A stretch of DNA of 64,000 nucleotides, taken from assembly GCF_014926405.1 (NCBI RefSeq), contig NZ_JACXXJ020000003.1, positions 1,037,001 through 1,101,000 on the forward strand. The letters run 5' to 3'. The stretch's first letter is position 1. The number at the start of each line of letters is the position of its first letter. The position numbers and the translations under genes were made by a program. This DNA is from Agrobacterium vitis. Its GTDB lineage: Bacteria > Pseudomonadota > Alphaproteobacteria > Rhizobiales > Rhizobiaceae. Shown one piece after another: positions 33,846-42,593 of this stretch. The notes below the pieces were generated by a model. The model made no database searches. It had not been told where the DNA came from and saw only the letters and a program-made list of their open reading frames with translations.

Positions 33846-35229
33846 ATTCAGCAGCAGCCTGGGTGGATTGGGAAAACGCACCGCGATGTGCGGCACCCGG
33901 ATGGTTGTCTGGAAGGCGTGGCCCCTGACCGAACAATTTTTGCCGTAAAGGACCTTCGGCATAGTCGCGCTGGGCAAGGCCACGGTCCTGCAAGACCGGC
34001 GTGACGTGATCGATGAAATCGATATAGGTGTCGGGATGCAATTGGCAGATCATGTTGATGCCATCAATGCCCGCATCCTGCCAAAGCGCCAATTCGTCGG
34101 CGATACTTTCCGGCGTGCCGACAATGCGGCAATTGTAGGAAAGCGCGTTTGCGACCTCCTTGACGGTGGCCTTTTCGCCATTGGGCTTGCCCATCTCGAT
34201 CATGCGTGCGTAACCCTGCAAGCCATCGAGACCGGACTCATCAACCGGCTTGTCCGGGTCGAGATTGGAGAGATCGACACCCATGTCGCGGCTGACATGC
34301 GCGGCAAGGCCTTCATAGCTGACCCATTCGTCAATCTCCGCAGCCTTTCGCTCCGCCTCTTCCATCGTGCTGCCGACGACGAAGGACAGGCCCTGAATGA
34401 ACTTGAGGTCTTCGGCACCGCGTCCCACCTGCGCCGCCACCGCCTTGGTGCCAGTAATCCCGATCCGGGCACCGTCGACATTCGGATAGAGAACGAAGGT
34501 TCCTTCCGCATGCTGCGCCGCGAACTGGCTGCCACGCTTGGAGGCCCCAGCTTGGTAAAGCATCGGCGTCCGTTGCGGAGAGGGGCTGACCAGATGCGGC
34601 CCTTGTACCTTGTAACGCTCCCCGACATGGTTGATCCGATGCACTTTGGTATGATCGCTGAACACGCCGCTTTCACGGTCCGCGATCATCGCGCCGTCCT
34701 CCCAGGACCCTTCCCAGAGCTTGTAGAGAACGGACATATATTCGTCCGCCCAGTCGTAGCGCTGGTCATGCGGGACGATCTTGTCGTAACCGAAGTTGCG
34801 GGCGGCATTGTCCGTCACGCTTGTGACAATGTTCCAACCGATACGGCCGCCGCTGATATGGTCGAGGGTCGAGGCCTTCTTTGCAAACGCGAAAGGATGC
34901 TCGGACAGGATCGAACTGGTGAAAACGAGACCAAGGTTTTTCGTCACCCCTGCAAGGGCCGCGCACAAGGTGAAGGTATCGTTGCAAGGCATATGGAGGC
35001 CTTGCTCGAAATAAGCATCCCACTTGCCATCATAGGCCGGATCGATACCAAGAATATCCGCGAAGAACATCGCGTCGAACCGCCCCTCTTCCAGTTTCAT
35101 TGCCAGCTTTGACCAGGTCTCGAACTCATTGAAGTGAGCAAGTTGATTGTTCGGATGTCGCCATGTCCCGTGGTAGATATGCGAGGGAACATTCATCGTG
35201 AAGCAATTGAATATAAGCCGTTTGCGCAT
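33844..35229 (-). CDS. NtaA/SnaA/DszA-type FMN-dependent monooxygenase
   Basis: A 461-residue luciferase-like monooxygenase of the large NtaA/SnaA/DszA family: FNCFTMNVPSHIYHGTWRHP, FADILGIDPAYDGKWD, HPFAFAKKASTLDHISGGRIGWNIVTS, YKVQGPHLVSPSPQRTPMLY QAGAS. ATG 35229 has AGGAG 8 nt upstream; an upstream start would add 14 residues. It uses FMNH2 supplied by a reductase to oxygenate a sulfur- or amine-containing compound (family substrates include nitrilotriacetate and dibenzothiophene sulfone). Divergent from an AraC regulator and followed by a flavin reductase. Confidence 0.88.
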   Translation of the reverse strand: MRKRLIFNCFTMNVPSHIYHGTWRHPNNQLAHFNEFETWSKLAMKLEEGRFDAMFFADILGIDPAYDGKWDAYFEQGLHMPCNDTFTLCAALAGVTKNLGLVFTSSILSEHPFAFAKKASTLDHISGGRIGWNIVTSVTDNAARNFGYDKIVPHDQRYDWADEYMSVLYKLWEGSWEDGAMIADRESGVFSDHTKVHRINHVGERYKVQGPHLVSPSPQRTPMLYQAGASKRGSQFAAQHAEGTFVLYPNVDGARIGITGTKAVAAQVGRGAEDLKFIQGLSFVVGSTMEEAERKAAEIDEWVSYEGLAAHVSRDMGVDLSNLDPDKPVDESGLDGLQGYARMIEMGKPNGEKATVKEVANALSYNCRIVGTPESIADELALWQDAGIDGINMICQLHPDTYIDFIDHVTPVLQDRGLAQRDYAEGPLRQKLFGQGPRLPDNHPGAAHRGAFSQSTQAAAE

Positions 35230-35480
35230 GTCTGCTGCTCCTGTTGATCTTTGTTGCTCCTCCCAGGACAAAGCCTATGAGACAGGTCGGCCTGCGTCTT
35301 GGCTGACAGTGAACACAGACTATGCTGACCGTGCAGGGAGGCCGTCAGCCTTTAGAATTCGCAGCACTGCCGTTTGCCTGAGCGTGGCCAAAGTTCACCG
35401 TCACCTCCCTTGAGCGCTCCACGAAATGATTGGCATGATAATTGCTTTAAATTCGGGAATAGTGCCCCGGAGGCGATGAC

Positions 35481-36416
35481 ATGGCAGTCTGGAACGCGAA
35501 CGAAATGCCGGAGCGGGACCGCTTTCCCTATTGGAGGGAGGTCCTGTGCGAAGCCTATATCGCCCTCAATCCCATTCTTGAGGGCGAGCAGCGCTTCAAG
35601 GGAGAGGTTCGGGCCAATCTTCTCGATTGCATCAACGTGACAACCATTTCGTCAAGTCGGCAGAAGATACATCGCAGACGTCTGGATATCAGCCGTATGC
35701 CGCACGAAGTCTACTTCCTCAATCTTCAAGTCAAGGGACAGTGCCGGATGATGCAAGGATCGCGAGAAGCGCTGCTGGAGCCGGGTGATTTTTCGCTTGT
35801 GGATTCAACCGAGCCTTATCTCAAAGATTACTGTAGCGATGACTGGACACAATATTCCTTCCGCATACCGCGAGCCATGCTGAAACCATTGCTGAAACAG
35901 GCAGACAAGCAAACGGCAATCCGCTTTACCAATGCGCATCCCATAGCGTCCGTTGCCATCGACTATCTGAAATCCGTCGCGCAGAATGCGGAACACATCG
36001 GGACTGCCTCGACGCCGATTGCAAATCACATCGTCGATCTCGTCGCCATGGCGGCAGGCGTGTCCACGACCGAAGAAGACCGCGCCCGTGGGACACTCAG
36101 GTCGCAACTTTCACGGTCGGTTATTCAGTTTATCGGCGCGCATGCCGCAGACCCCACACTGACCCCCGCCAAAGCGGCACAGCACTTCAAAATATCGGTC
36201 CGCTACGTCCACCGTCTTCTTGAGGAGAGCGGGGAGACCTTCAGCCGCCTGCTGCTCAAGCGGCGTTTGGAGCGATGTGCCGACGATCTACGTGCCGAGG
36301 CCGCAATTTCGATCAGTGAGATCGCGTTCCGATGGGGCTTCAACGACCTTTCGCACTTCAGCAAAACCTTCAGGCACCATTTCGGAGTGGCTCCTCGTGA
36401 CTATCGGGGCCAGTAG
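35481..36416 (+). CDS. AraC-family transcriptional regulator
   Basis: A 311-residue protein with an N-terminal cupin-like ligand domain of the AraC_binding_2/FeaR type (WREVLCEAYIALNP; GQCRMMQGSREALLEPGDFSLVDST) and a C-terminal HTH_18 (LTPAKAAQHFKISVRYVHRL; ISEIAFRWGFNDLSHFSKTF). It diverges from the monooxygenase gene across 251 bp and probably activates it. Confidence 0.87.
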   Translation: MAVWNANEMPERDRFPYWREVLCEAYIALNPILEGEQRFKGEVRANLLDCINVTTISSSRQKIHRRRLDISRMPHEVYFLNLQVKGQCRMMQGSREALLEPGDFSLVDSTEPYLKDYCSDDWTQYSFRIPRAMLKPLLKQADKQTAIRFTNAHPIASVAIDYLKSVAQNAEHIGTASTPIANHIVDLVAMAAGVSTTEEDRARGTLRSQLSRSVIQFIGAHAADPTLTPAKAAQHFKISVRYVHRLLEESGETFSRLLLKRRLERCADDLRAEAAISISEIAFRWGFNDLSHFSKTFRHHFGVAPRDYRGQ

Positions 36417-36444
36417 GTGGCGCGTGAGGCGCCGTCTACTGGCC
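36408..36444 (+). terminator. Long hairpin overlapping the AraC stop codon
   Basis: A 16-bp stem with two G-U pairs (36408-36423 with 36429-36444, 5-nt loop). Its outer arm GGCCAGTAG includes the TAG stop codon. No U-run follows; it probably insulates this gene from the convergent DUF3313 gene. Confidence 0.6.
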
Positions 36445-36494
36445 GAAACAATCTATAATGGGGTCCGCCTTATTCAATCAACCAAAGGCAGACA

Positions 36495-37451
36495 TCACTT
36501 GGTTGGATGATCTGTCCAGGACGGTGGAGCACCAACGACACCAGACAGAACACCACCGAGACCCGGCGCCCGCCCAAACACCTCACACGCCGCATTTTTA
36601 GGCTTTCCACCCAGCTGTGACTTGATTTTTTGGCCCGAGGGTAGGGAAAGGTCCAAACCAGAGGACTTGCGGCCTTTTACCAGTATCTCTGAGAACTGGC
36701 TGGCAAAGGAAGATGCGAGGCCATAGGCGTCACCGACTTCTGAAACACGCGCAGTATTGGTGATGGAATTTGCACCGCGCGACCAGACCATGGCCGCTCG
36801 TTGAGCACCTGTTGCATCAACCGCCTCCGCCTCGACAGCCAGGCCTCCCAGTCCGATCGGCAGACGCGGGACACCCACGGGAAGAACAAAGGAGGTTCCC
36901 AGTGTGACTGCGGTCGACAGGCCCGCCACGGCTTTGCTGGTCGGGACTATGTCGGTTATTACAGCGTGAACAGTGAGATCAGCCGCCTCTCCGGGACCAA
37001 CAACCCGGTATTTATCACTGAGATCGATACACATAGCGCGATCCAGAGCATTGGAGACCAGCCTGTCATTCCCGGCGTCATGGAGCCTCGAAGAGGCCAG
37101 CGGCGACAACCGTGTGGGAGCAATGGAAACCGTTTGCGCCGCCAGTATAGCCGGGGTATCCGCGAAACTGCGCGATTTGCTGAAGCGACCTTCAACAGGC
37201 CCCAAGCCTTTATAGGAGGACAGCGTACCGGACTGAGTGAGCGGAACGGAGCTACACCCAGCCAATGCCAGCACAAGAAGGAGACCCGCCACCGTCCCCT
37301 TTGCTGAATGAACATGGCAAACGGGTGAGTTGGGAGCTTTGCTATCGGCAAGGTATGTCTGCATTTTCGTGACTTTCATGGAATGGATAGCATGGGAATG
37401 GATGGTTTTTCGAAATTGTGTTTCCGGCAGGTGTCGAGCGATCGTCTTCAC
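36495..37451 (-). CDS. DUF3313 lipoprotein linked to an RND pump
   Basis: The mature part matches DUF3313 (GTLSSYKGLGPVEGRFSKS, VHAVITDIVPTSK, LAVEAEAVDATGAQRAAMVW), a family of outer-membrane-type lipoproteins of unknown role. A lipobox LALAGC is present. GTG 37451 overlaps the RND stop as GTGA, implying coupling, but it leaves about 65 residues before the lipobox. ATG 37364 (lipobox at about residue 38) or a GTG just ahead of the hydrophobic run, preceded by AAAGGGG, would give a more normal signal peptide. It takes the third-gene place where an outer-membrane channel gene is often found. Confidence 0.75.
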   Translation of the reverse strand: MKTIARHLPETQFRKTIHSHAIHSMKVTKMQTYLADSKAPNSPVCHVHSAKGTVAGLLLVLALAGCSSVPLTQSGTLSSYKGLGPVEGRFSKSRSFADTPAILAAQTVSIAPTRLSPLASSRLHDAGNDRLVSNALDRAMCIDLSDKYRVVGPGEAADLTVHAVITDIVPTSKAVAGLSTAVTLGTSFVLPVGVPRLPIGLGGLAVEAEAVDATGAQRAAMVWSRGANSITNTARVSEVGDAYGLASSFASQFSEILVKGRKSSGLDLSLPSGQKIKSQLGGKPKNAACEVFGRAPGLGGVLSGVVGAPPSWTDHPTK

Positions 37452-40400
37452 GGTTGAACCTCCGCTTTGCCGTCCGGATCAGTTTTCGATCGCGCCTTGT
37501 GTTCGGCATTCAGCAACAACGACATCGCACAAGGCAGCAGCGTAAGGGTCAGCATGGTTGCCACTGCAAGCCCGCCAATGATCGCAAAGGCCATGGGGCC
37601 CCAGAAAATCTCGGCGGCAATTGGGATCATCCCGAGAATCGCGGCACAGGCGGTCAGAACGATCGGACGGGCGCGATGGATCGAGGCGGCGATGATCGCG
37701 TCTTTTGGCGATTGGCCAAGCGCGACGTTCTGGTCAATCTCCTGAATGAGGATGACAGCGTTGCGAATGATCATCCCGGACAAGGCGATGACACCGAGTT
37801 GCGCAACAAAGCCCATGGGCGTGCCGGTCGGCCACATGGCTGCGACCACGCCAATGAGACCAAAAGGCGCCATGAACACAGCCAAGGCCATTCTGGAAAA
37901 GCTCTGCATCTGCACCATCAACAGAACTGCAATAGCAAACAGCATCACAGGAATAACGGCGTAGATTGACGAATTGCCTTTCTCGGATTCTTCCGTGATG
38001 CCGCCTGCAATGATGGAGTACCCCATGGGAAGCTCTGAGCGCAGAGCATTGAGCTGGGCATCGGCCTGCACGGCGACTGTGGCGGCCAGGGCATTCTTTT
38101 GAACGTCAGCCTGGACAATAATCATCGGCTTTCCTTGCTGGCGCCAGATGATCGGGTCTTCCATCCCATAGGCGACCGAAGCGACTTGCCGAAGCGGCAC
38201 ATAGTTTCCATCGCCGGTGCGCAGTTCCAGATTGCCGATGGTTGATACCGAGTTACGGTCAGCCTCAACCCCTTTGACCATGACATCAACGAGTTTGTCT
38301 TTGTCACGAACCGTGGTGACTTTCGACCCCGAGAAGACCGCCGCAATCTCACTGCCGATGGATTCCGAACTCATGCCCAAGGCACGGGCCTCGATCTGGT
38401 TCACCTTGATCGTCACGCTTTTCTGCGGTTCACCCGCCGTGAGATTGACGTCACGGGTCTCTGGATTTTGACCGATGATCGCAGCGACTTTTGTCGAGAG
38501 GGCGCGGACCTGCTGATAATCCGGCCCCGAAACCCGGAACTTCAGCGGCCAGCCGACGGGAGGACCGAGTTCAAGAGGCGAAACGCGCGTGACGAGATCC
38601 GAAAAACGCTCATTGAGCACAGCTTCGATCTTGCGGCGGACGGCCTCCCGTTTTTCGACGCTTTTGGCGACGACCACGGTTTCCGAGACATTGTCGTTGT
38701 CGAGTTGCAGATCCATTGGCAGATAAAAGCGAATGGAGCCTGAGCCGACATAGGTGATGAAATGATCGATGTCGCGGTCGGTTCGCAAGATCGCTTCCAA
38801 TTCGCGCGCACGGATGTCTGTCGCGGCCCGCGATGCATTTTGCGGAAGCGTAAGACCGACCAGCAGTTCCGGTCTGTCGGAAGCCGGGAAGAACTGCTGC
38901 TTCAATTGCCCAAGCCCAGCAAGGGACAGGGCAAAAGCGGCAATCGCAAACAGGATTGTCAGCCAACGATGCTGAAGGTTCCAACCCAGTATTTTGCGAT
39001 AGGTGGCCATGATAATACCCGTCTTCTTATGGGTATGCGCGAGGCTGCGGGGGAGTATCCAGGTGCCAAGGATCGGCGAAAATAGCACCGCAACGATCCA
39101 GGAGGACGACAGAGCAATCAGGATCACCATGAACAGGGAGAAGGTGTATTCCCCAGCACTTGAGGCGGCAAAACCCACCGGAATGAAGCCGGCGATCATC
39201 ACCAATGTGCCGGTCAGCATCGGAAATGCGGTCGTCTCATAGGCATGGGTTGCCGCGACCAGACGCGACCTGCCCTTTTCAAGGCAGGAAACCATGCTTT
39301 CGACGGTGATCATCGCATCATCCACCAGCAGGCCCAATGCAATGATCAAAGCACCCAGCGAAATTCGCTGAAGTCCAACGCCGGTCAGCTCCATGCCAAG
39401 GAATGTCAGGGCAAGAACGAGAGGAATGGACGCGGTGATAACCAACCCGGCCCTTGCCCCCAAGGATATAAAGGAAACGGCCAGTACGATAATGATCGCC
39501 TCCACCAGAACTTTCATGAAACCGTTGACGGCATCCCTCACGACCGTCGATTGATCCGCGACCTGGATCATCTCGATCCCGTAAGGAAGTTTGGAGGCAA
39601 GCGTATGCATGCGGTCTTTCAATGCCTCACCGAAGGTGAGGAGGTTTCCATCCTTTGCCATCGAAACGGCCAGACCAATGACCTCCTTTCCGTTGACGCG
39701 CACCGAGGCGGCGGGCGGATCTGTGATCGTGCGCGAGATCGTCGCGATGGAGTCGAGCCGGAAATATCGGCTGCCAAGCTTTAAGGTGATGTCTTTCAGG
39801 CTGTCTTCGGAGGCAAACGCTCCGGTGACGCGAACCGAGATCTTTTCTTCACTGGTCTGGACGGTTCCAATCGGATTGACGGAATTCTGGGCTCTGATGG
39901 CTTCGATTGCGCTGGACGGATCGATGTCCAGGCTAGCAAGTTTGCTCTGCGAGAATTCGATGACGATCTGTTCGTCCTGCGCACCGAGAATGTTGACTTT
40001 GCCGATGTCAGGCAGGGACAGGATTTCACTGCGGATTGCCTCCACGCGGTCACGCAGTTCGCGTTGACTAAAGCCCTCCGCACGAAACGCATAAATGCTT
40101 CCATACGTATCGCCGAATTCATCGTCGAAAGCTGGTCCTTCGACCCCCTCCGGCAATGTCGAAGAAATGTCCGCCATTTTTTTGCGAACCGTGTACCAGA
40201 TGCCCTCGACCTCGCTGGGCGGGGTGTCGTCACGCAGGTTGACCATGATGACCGACTGGCCGGGCCTGGTATAGCTTTGCGTGTAATCGAGATGCGGCGT
40301 CTCCGAGAGCTTCTTTTCGAGCTTGTCGGTCAGCAGATTGACGGTGTCGGCTGCACTGGCGCCTGGCCAGCGGGCACCGACAACCATCGTCTTGATGGTG

Positions 40401-40552
40401 AAGGGTGGATCTTCGTTGCGCGAGAGCTTTTGATAGCTGAGGATGCCACTGATGACTGCGGCAAGCATCAGGAAGATGACAAGCGATTGATGGTCGAGCG
40501 CCCATTTCGACAAATTGAAACGGGGACGCGACTGGGATGATTGTTCGCTCAC
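37448..40552 (-). CDS. RND multidrug efflux permease (HAE-1 type)
   Basis: A 1034-residue inner-membrane proton antiporter with two homologous halves, each with six transmembrane segments and a large periplasmic domain. Visible marks: ARWPGASAADTVNLLTDKLE (porter domain), GLLVDDAMITVESM (the paired TM4 aspartates) and LSGMIIRNAVILIQEID (TM10, Arg where AcrB has Lys940). It forms a tripartite pump with the membrane fusion protein encoded just upstream (4-nt overlap). No outer-membrane channel gene is in the window, so a TolC encoded elsewhere is expected. Confidence 0.92.
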   Translation of the reverse strand: MSEQSSQSRPRFNLSKWALDHQSLVIFLMLAAVISGILSYQKLSRNEDPPFTIKTMVVGARWPGASAADTVNLLTDKLEKKLSETPHLDYTQSYTRPGQSVIMVNLRDDTPPSEVEGIWYTVRKKMADISSTLPEGVEGPAFDDEFGDTYGSIYAFRAEGFSQRELRDRVEAIRSEILSLPDIGKVNILGAQDEQIVIEFSQSKLASLDIDPSSAIEAIRAQNSVNPIGTVQTSEEKISVRVTGAFASEDSLKDITLKLGSRYFRLDSIATISRTITDPPAASVRVNGKEVIGLAVSMAKDGNLLTFGEALKDRMHTLASKLPYGIEMIQVADQSTVVRDAVNGFMKVLVEAIIIVLAVSFISLGARAGLVITASIPLVLALTFLGMELTGVGLQRISLGALIIALGLLVDDAMITVESMVSCLEKGRSRLVAATHAYETTAFPMLTGTLVMIAGFIPVGFAASSAGEYTFSLFMVILIALSSSWIVAVLFSPILGTWILPRSLAHTHKKTGIIMATYRKILGWNLQHRWLTILFAIAAFALSLAGLGQLKQQFFPASDRPELLVGLTLPQNASRAATDIRARELEAILRTDRDIDHFITYVGSGSIRFYLPMDLQLDNDNVSETVVVAKSVEKREAVRRKIEAVLNERFSDLVTRVSPLELGPPVGWPLKFRVSGPDYQQVRALSTKVAAIIGQNPETRDVNLTAGEPQKSVTIKVNQIEARALGMSSESIGSEIAAVFSGSKVTTVRDKDKLVDVMVKGVEADRNSVSTIGNLELRTGDGNYVPLRQVASVAYGMEDPIIWRQQGKPMIIVQADVQKNALAATVAVQADAQLNALRSELPMGYSIIAGGITEESEKGNSSIYAVIPVMLFAIAVLLMVQMQSFSRMALAVFMAPFGLIGVVAAMWPTGTPMGFVAQLGVIALSGMIIRNAVILIQEIDQNVALGQSPKDAIIAASIHRARPIVLTACAAILGMIPIAAEIFWGPMAFAIIGGLAVATMLTLTLLPCAMSLLLNAEHKARSKTDPDGKAEVQP

Positions 40553-41625
40553 GATTGCACCCCTTTCTCAAGAGTGACCGCCTCGCCATCGCGCAACTTG
40601 CTAACACCGGCGATCACGACGATATCGCCATCGGCCAGGCCTTCGGAGATGAGCATGTCGTTTTCGCCGTATCGTTCTATTTTGACCGGGCGAAGCTGGA
40701 GCATTTTGGAGGTCGGTAAGTAGACGAAAACGGCCTGGTTCTGCCCCTGACTGGTTAATGCAGACGCGGGAACCTTGAAGACAGGCTTTGGCGAAAGGGT
40801 TACCTTACCCGTGACCACAGCGCCCAACGGCGCCCCGTCCAACGTGCCATTCAACGTAACCTTGACACGGTAGGTCCGCGTTGCAGTATCAGCGGAAGGC
40901 GTGACCTCGCGAACCTTGCCCTTGGCGACAACGGCCGGATTGGACATCAGGCTGACGTCAACCTCGCTATCGCCAAGGTTCTGGGTTAGCATCTGTTCAG
41001 GCACATCGAAGACCGCATCAAGTTCGGTATCAGAACTGAGCGTCAGGACTGTCTGGCCCGTGGTGACGACCTGACCCACATTGATGGAAACGCCGGACAC
41101 GATACCGTCTCGTCCCGCTTTCAGATCCGTATAGGAGAGGTTCTGTTGTGCGCTCGCCAAAGTCGCGTTGGCGACTTCAAGCTTTGACTTCGCCGCTTGC
41201 AGATTGGCATCGCTCTGCTGGACCTGGGCGCGCGACACCGCATTCTTGGCGATGAGGTTCCAGTTGCGAGCCGCGTTAACATCCGCCAGCGCCAGATCCG
41301 ATTTTGCCTCATCGACTTGCGCGGATGCGGACGCGACATTGATCAAGGCCGGTGTCTTTTCTACTGTTGCAAGCACATCGTCTTTTTTGACGGATGATCC
41401 CGTCTCGACGCGAAAAGCCACCAGTCCATCGATCCTGAAGCTCATCGGCGTTTCATAACGTGGACGGATCTCGCCGGTCTGGCGAAAGACTTCCCCGATA
41501 AGCTCCGATTTGACTGTGACCCCTTTAATGGCGCGAGGTGTCTTTGGCGTGCTGGCTTCATCCGAACAGGCGGTTAGAAACACGGCAAGAACGCCTGTGG
41601 TACATAGGATCATTCGTCTCAGCAT
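40549..41625 (-). CDS. RND efflux membrane-fusion (periplasmic adaptor) lipoprotein
   Basis: A 358-residue adaptor with a lipoprotein signal (LTAC lipobox near residue 20 when starting at ATG 41625, which has GGAG 5 nt upstream). The barrel-sandwich and hairpin pattern is clear: VAFRVETGSSVKKDDVLATV, a heptad-rich coiled coil (ASAQVDEAKSDLALADVNAA ... ANATLASAQQNL), then YTDLKAGRDGIVSGVSINVGQ. It links the pump to the outer-membrane channel. First gene of the efflux operon, divergent from its probable two-component regulators. Confidence 0.9.
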   Translation of the reverse strand: MLRRMILCTTGVLAVFLTACSDEASTPKTPRAIKGVTVKSELIGEVFRQTGEIRPRYETPMSFRIDGLVAFRVETGSSVKKDDVLATVEKTPALINVASASAQVDEAKSDLALADVNAARNWNLIAKNAVSRAQVQQSDANLQAAKSKLEVANATLASAQQNLSYTDLKAGRDGIVSGVSINVGQVVTTGQTVLTLSSDTELDAVFDVPEQMLTQNLGDSEVDVSLMSNPAVVAKGKVREVTPSADTATRTYRVKVTLNGTLDGAPLGAVVTGKVTLSPKPVFKVPASALTSQGQNQAVFVYLPTSKMLQLRPVKIERYGENDMLISEGLADGDIVVIAGVSKLRDGEAVTLEKGVQS

Positions 41626-41721
41626 GAGCACTCCAGTGTTTGCTGGCGTGCCTCCGGTAAAAGAGGCAGCAGATTGACTGCCGTTCTCTCCCACATGGAT
41701 GATCGGTTGGGTGTTTCATTC

Positions 41722-41737
41722 TGTTAAGTTTTGTTAA
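41722..41737. promoter_or_regulatory. Tandem TGTTAA repeat, candidate response-regulator box
   Basis: TGTTAAGTTT repeated as TGTTAAAGAC: GTTAA at 41723-41727 and 41733-41737, exactly 10 bp apart. Half-site spacing of one helical turn is typical for OmpR/CpxR-type regulators, and the site lies between the efflux operon and the OmpR-type gene. Confidence 0.45.
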
Positions 41738-41867
41738 AGACCTGCTGTCAGCTCCGGTCGAGTACAACAAATCTTAATATATAAGACGTCCGAAGCCGGA
41801 AACGATTATGGTAAGAGAAGGTCTTGAAAGGGAAGCGACCCTTTTTACAAGCGACAGTGGATAAGCG

Positions 41868-42593
41868 ATGTCAGATGCGCCCAGGATCCTGATTATAGAA
41901 GATGACGAGCAGATTGCCGGCATGGTCCGCGATAGCCTCAACGAGCAAGGAATACTTGTCGAGGTCGCAGCGGATGGCGCCGCCATGGACGCCAAGATGC
42001 GCGCACTGGAATTCGATCTCGTCGTCCTCGATGTGATGCTGCCCGGAGAAGACGGGTTTAGCATCTGCCGCCGGCTTCGAGGCAGCAGCGATATTCCTAT
42101 CCTGATGTTGACCTCGGTGAGCAGCGATATCGACCGTGTCGTCGGTCTGGAAATCGGCGCGGACGACTATGTCACAAAGCCATTCGTTCTCAGGGAGCTG
42201 ACGGCACGCATCAAAGGCCTTCTCAGGCGCTCCAGAGTGACCTCTCAGCGGCCAGACAGTTTACGGAAAAGCTTTTTCCGCTTCGATGGATGGCAGGTCG
42301 ATCCGGCTCGGCGGCAGCTTCATGATCCAAGCCATGCGCGCGTTGCGATGACGACCCATGAATTCGATCTGCTGCTGGCTTTCTGCCAAAATCCTGGACG
42401 GGTGCTGACCAGGGAGCAGTTGCTGAGCGCGACCCATGCGGGCCTGGCAGGCCCGATTGAACGCAGCATTGATGTCCATATCAGTCGCTTGCGACAGAAG
42501 ATCGAAAAAGACCCGCGTGATCCAGCGCTTTTGAAAACCGTTCGCTTGGGTGGTTATGTCTTCACTGCCACTGTGGAAGAGGTTCATGTTTAG
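41868..42593 (+). CDS. OmpR-family response regulator
   Basis: A 241-residue protein: receiver domain with the acidic pair (IIEDDEQIAG), phospho-acceptor Asp in LVVLDVMLPGEDGF (about residue 53), and the Lys in YVTKPFVLREL; then a winged-helix DNA-binding domain (FDLLLAFCQNPGRVLTREQL ... RSIDVHISRLRQKIEKDP ... VRLGGYVF). Divergent from the RND operon and overlapping the kinase gene, so it very likely controls the pump. Confidence 0.9.
   Translation: MSDAPRILIIEDDEQIAGMVRDSLNEQGILVEVAADGAAMDAKMRALEFDLVVLDVMLPGEDGFSICRRLRGSSDIPILMLTSVSSDIDRVVGLEIGADDYVTKPFVLRELTARIKGLLRRSRVTSQRPDSLRKSFFRFDGWQVDPARRQLHDPSHARVAMTTHEFDLLLAFCQNPGRVLTREQLLSATHAGLAGPIERSIDVHISRLRQKIEKDPRDPALLKTVRLGGYVFTATVEEVHV

Noticed and set aside
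34006..35112. 368-codon plus-strand frame opposite the NtaA-type monooxygenase
   Set aside because: No ribosome site or motif; the opposite strand encodes an intact enzyme.
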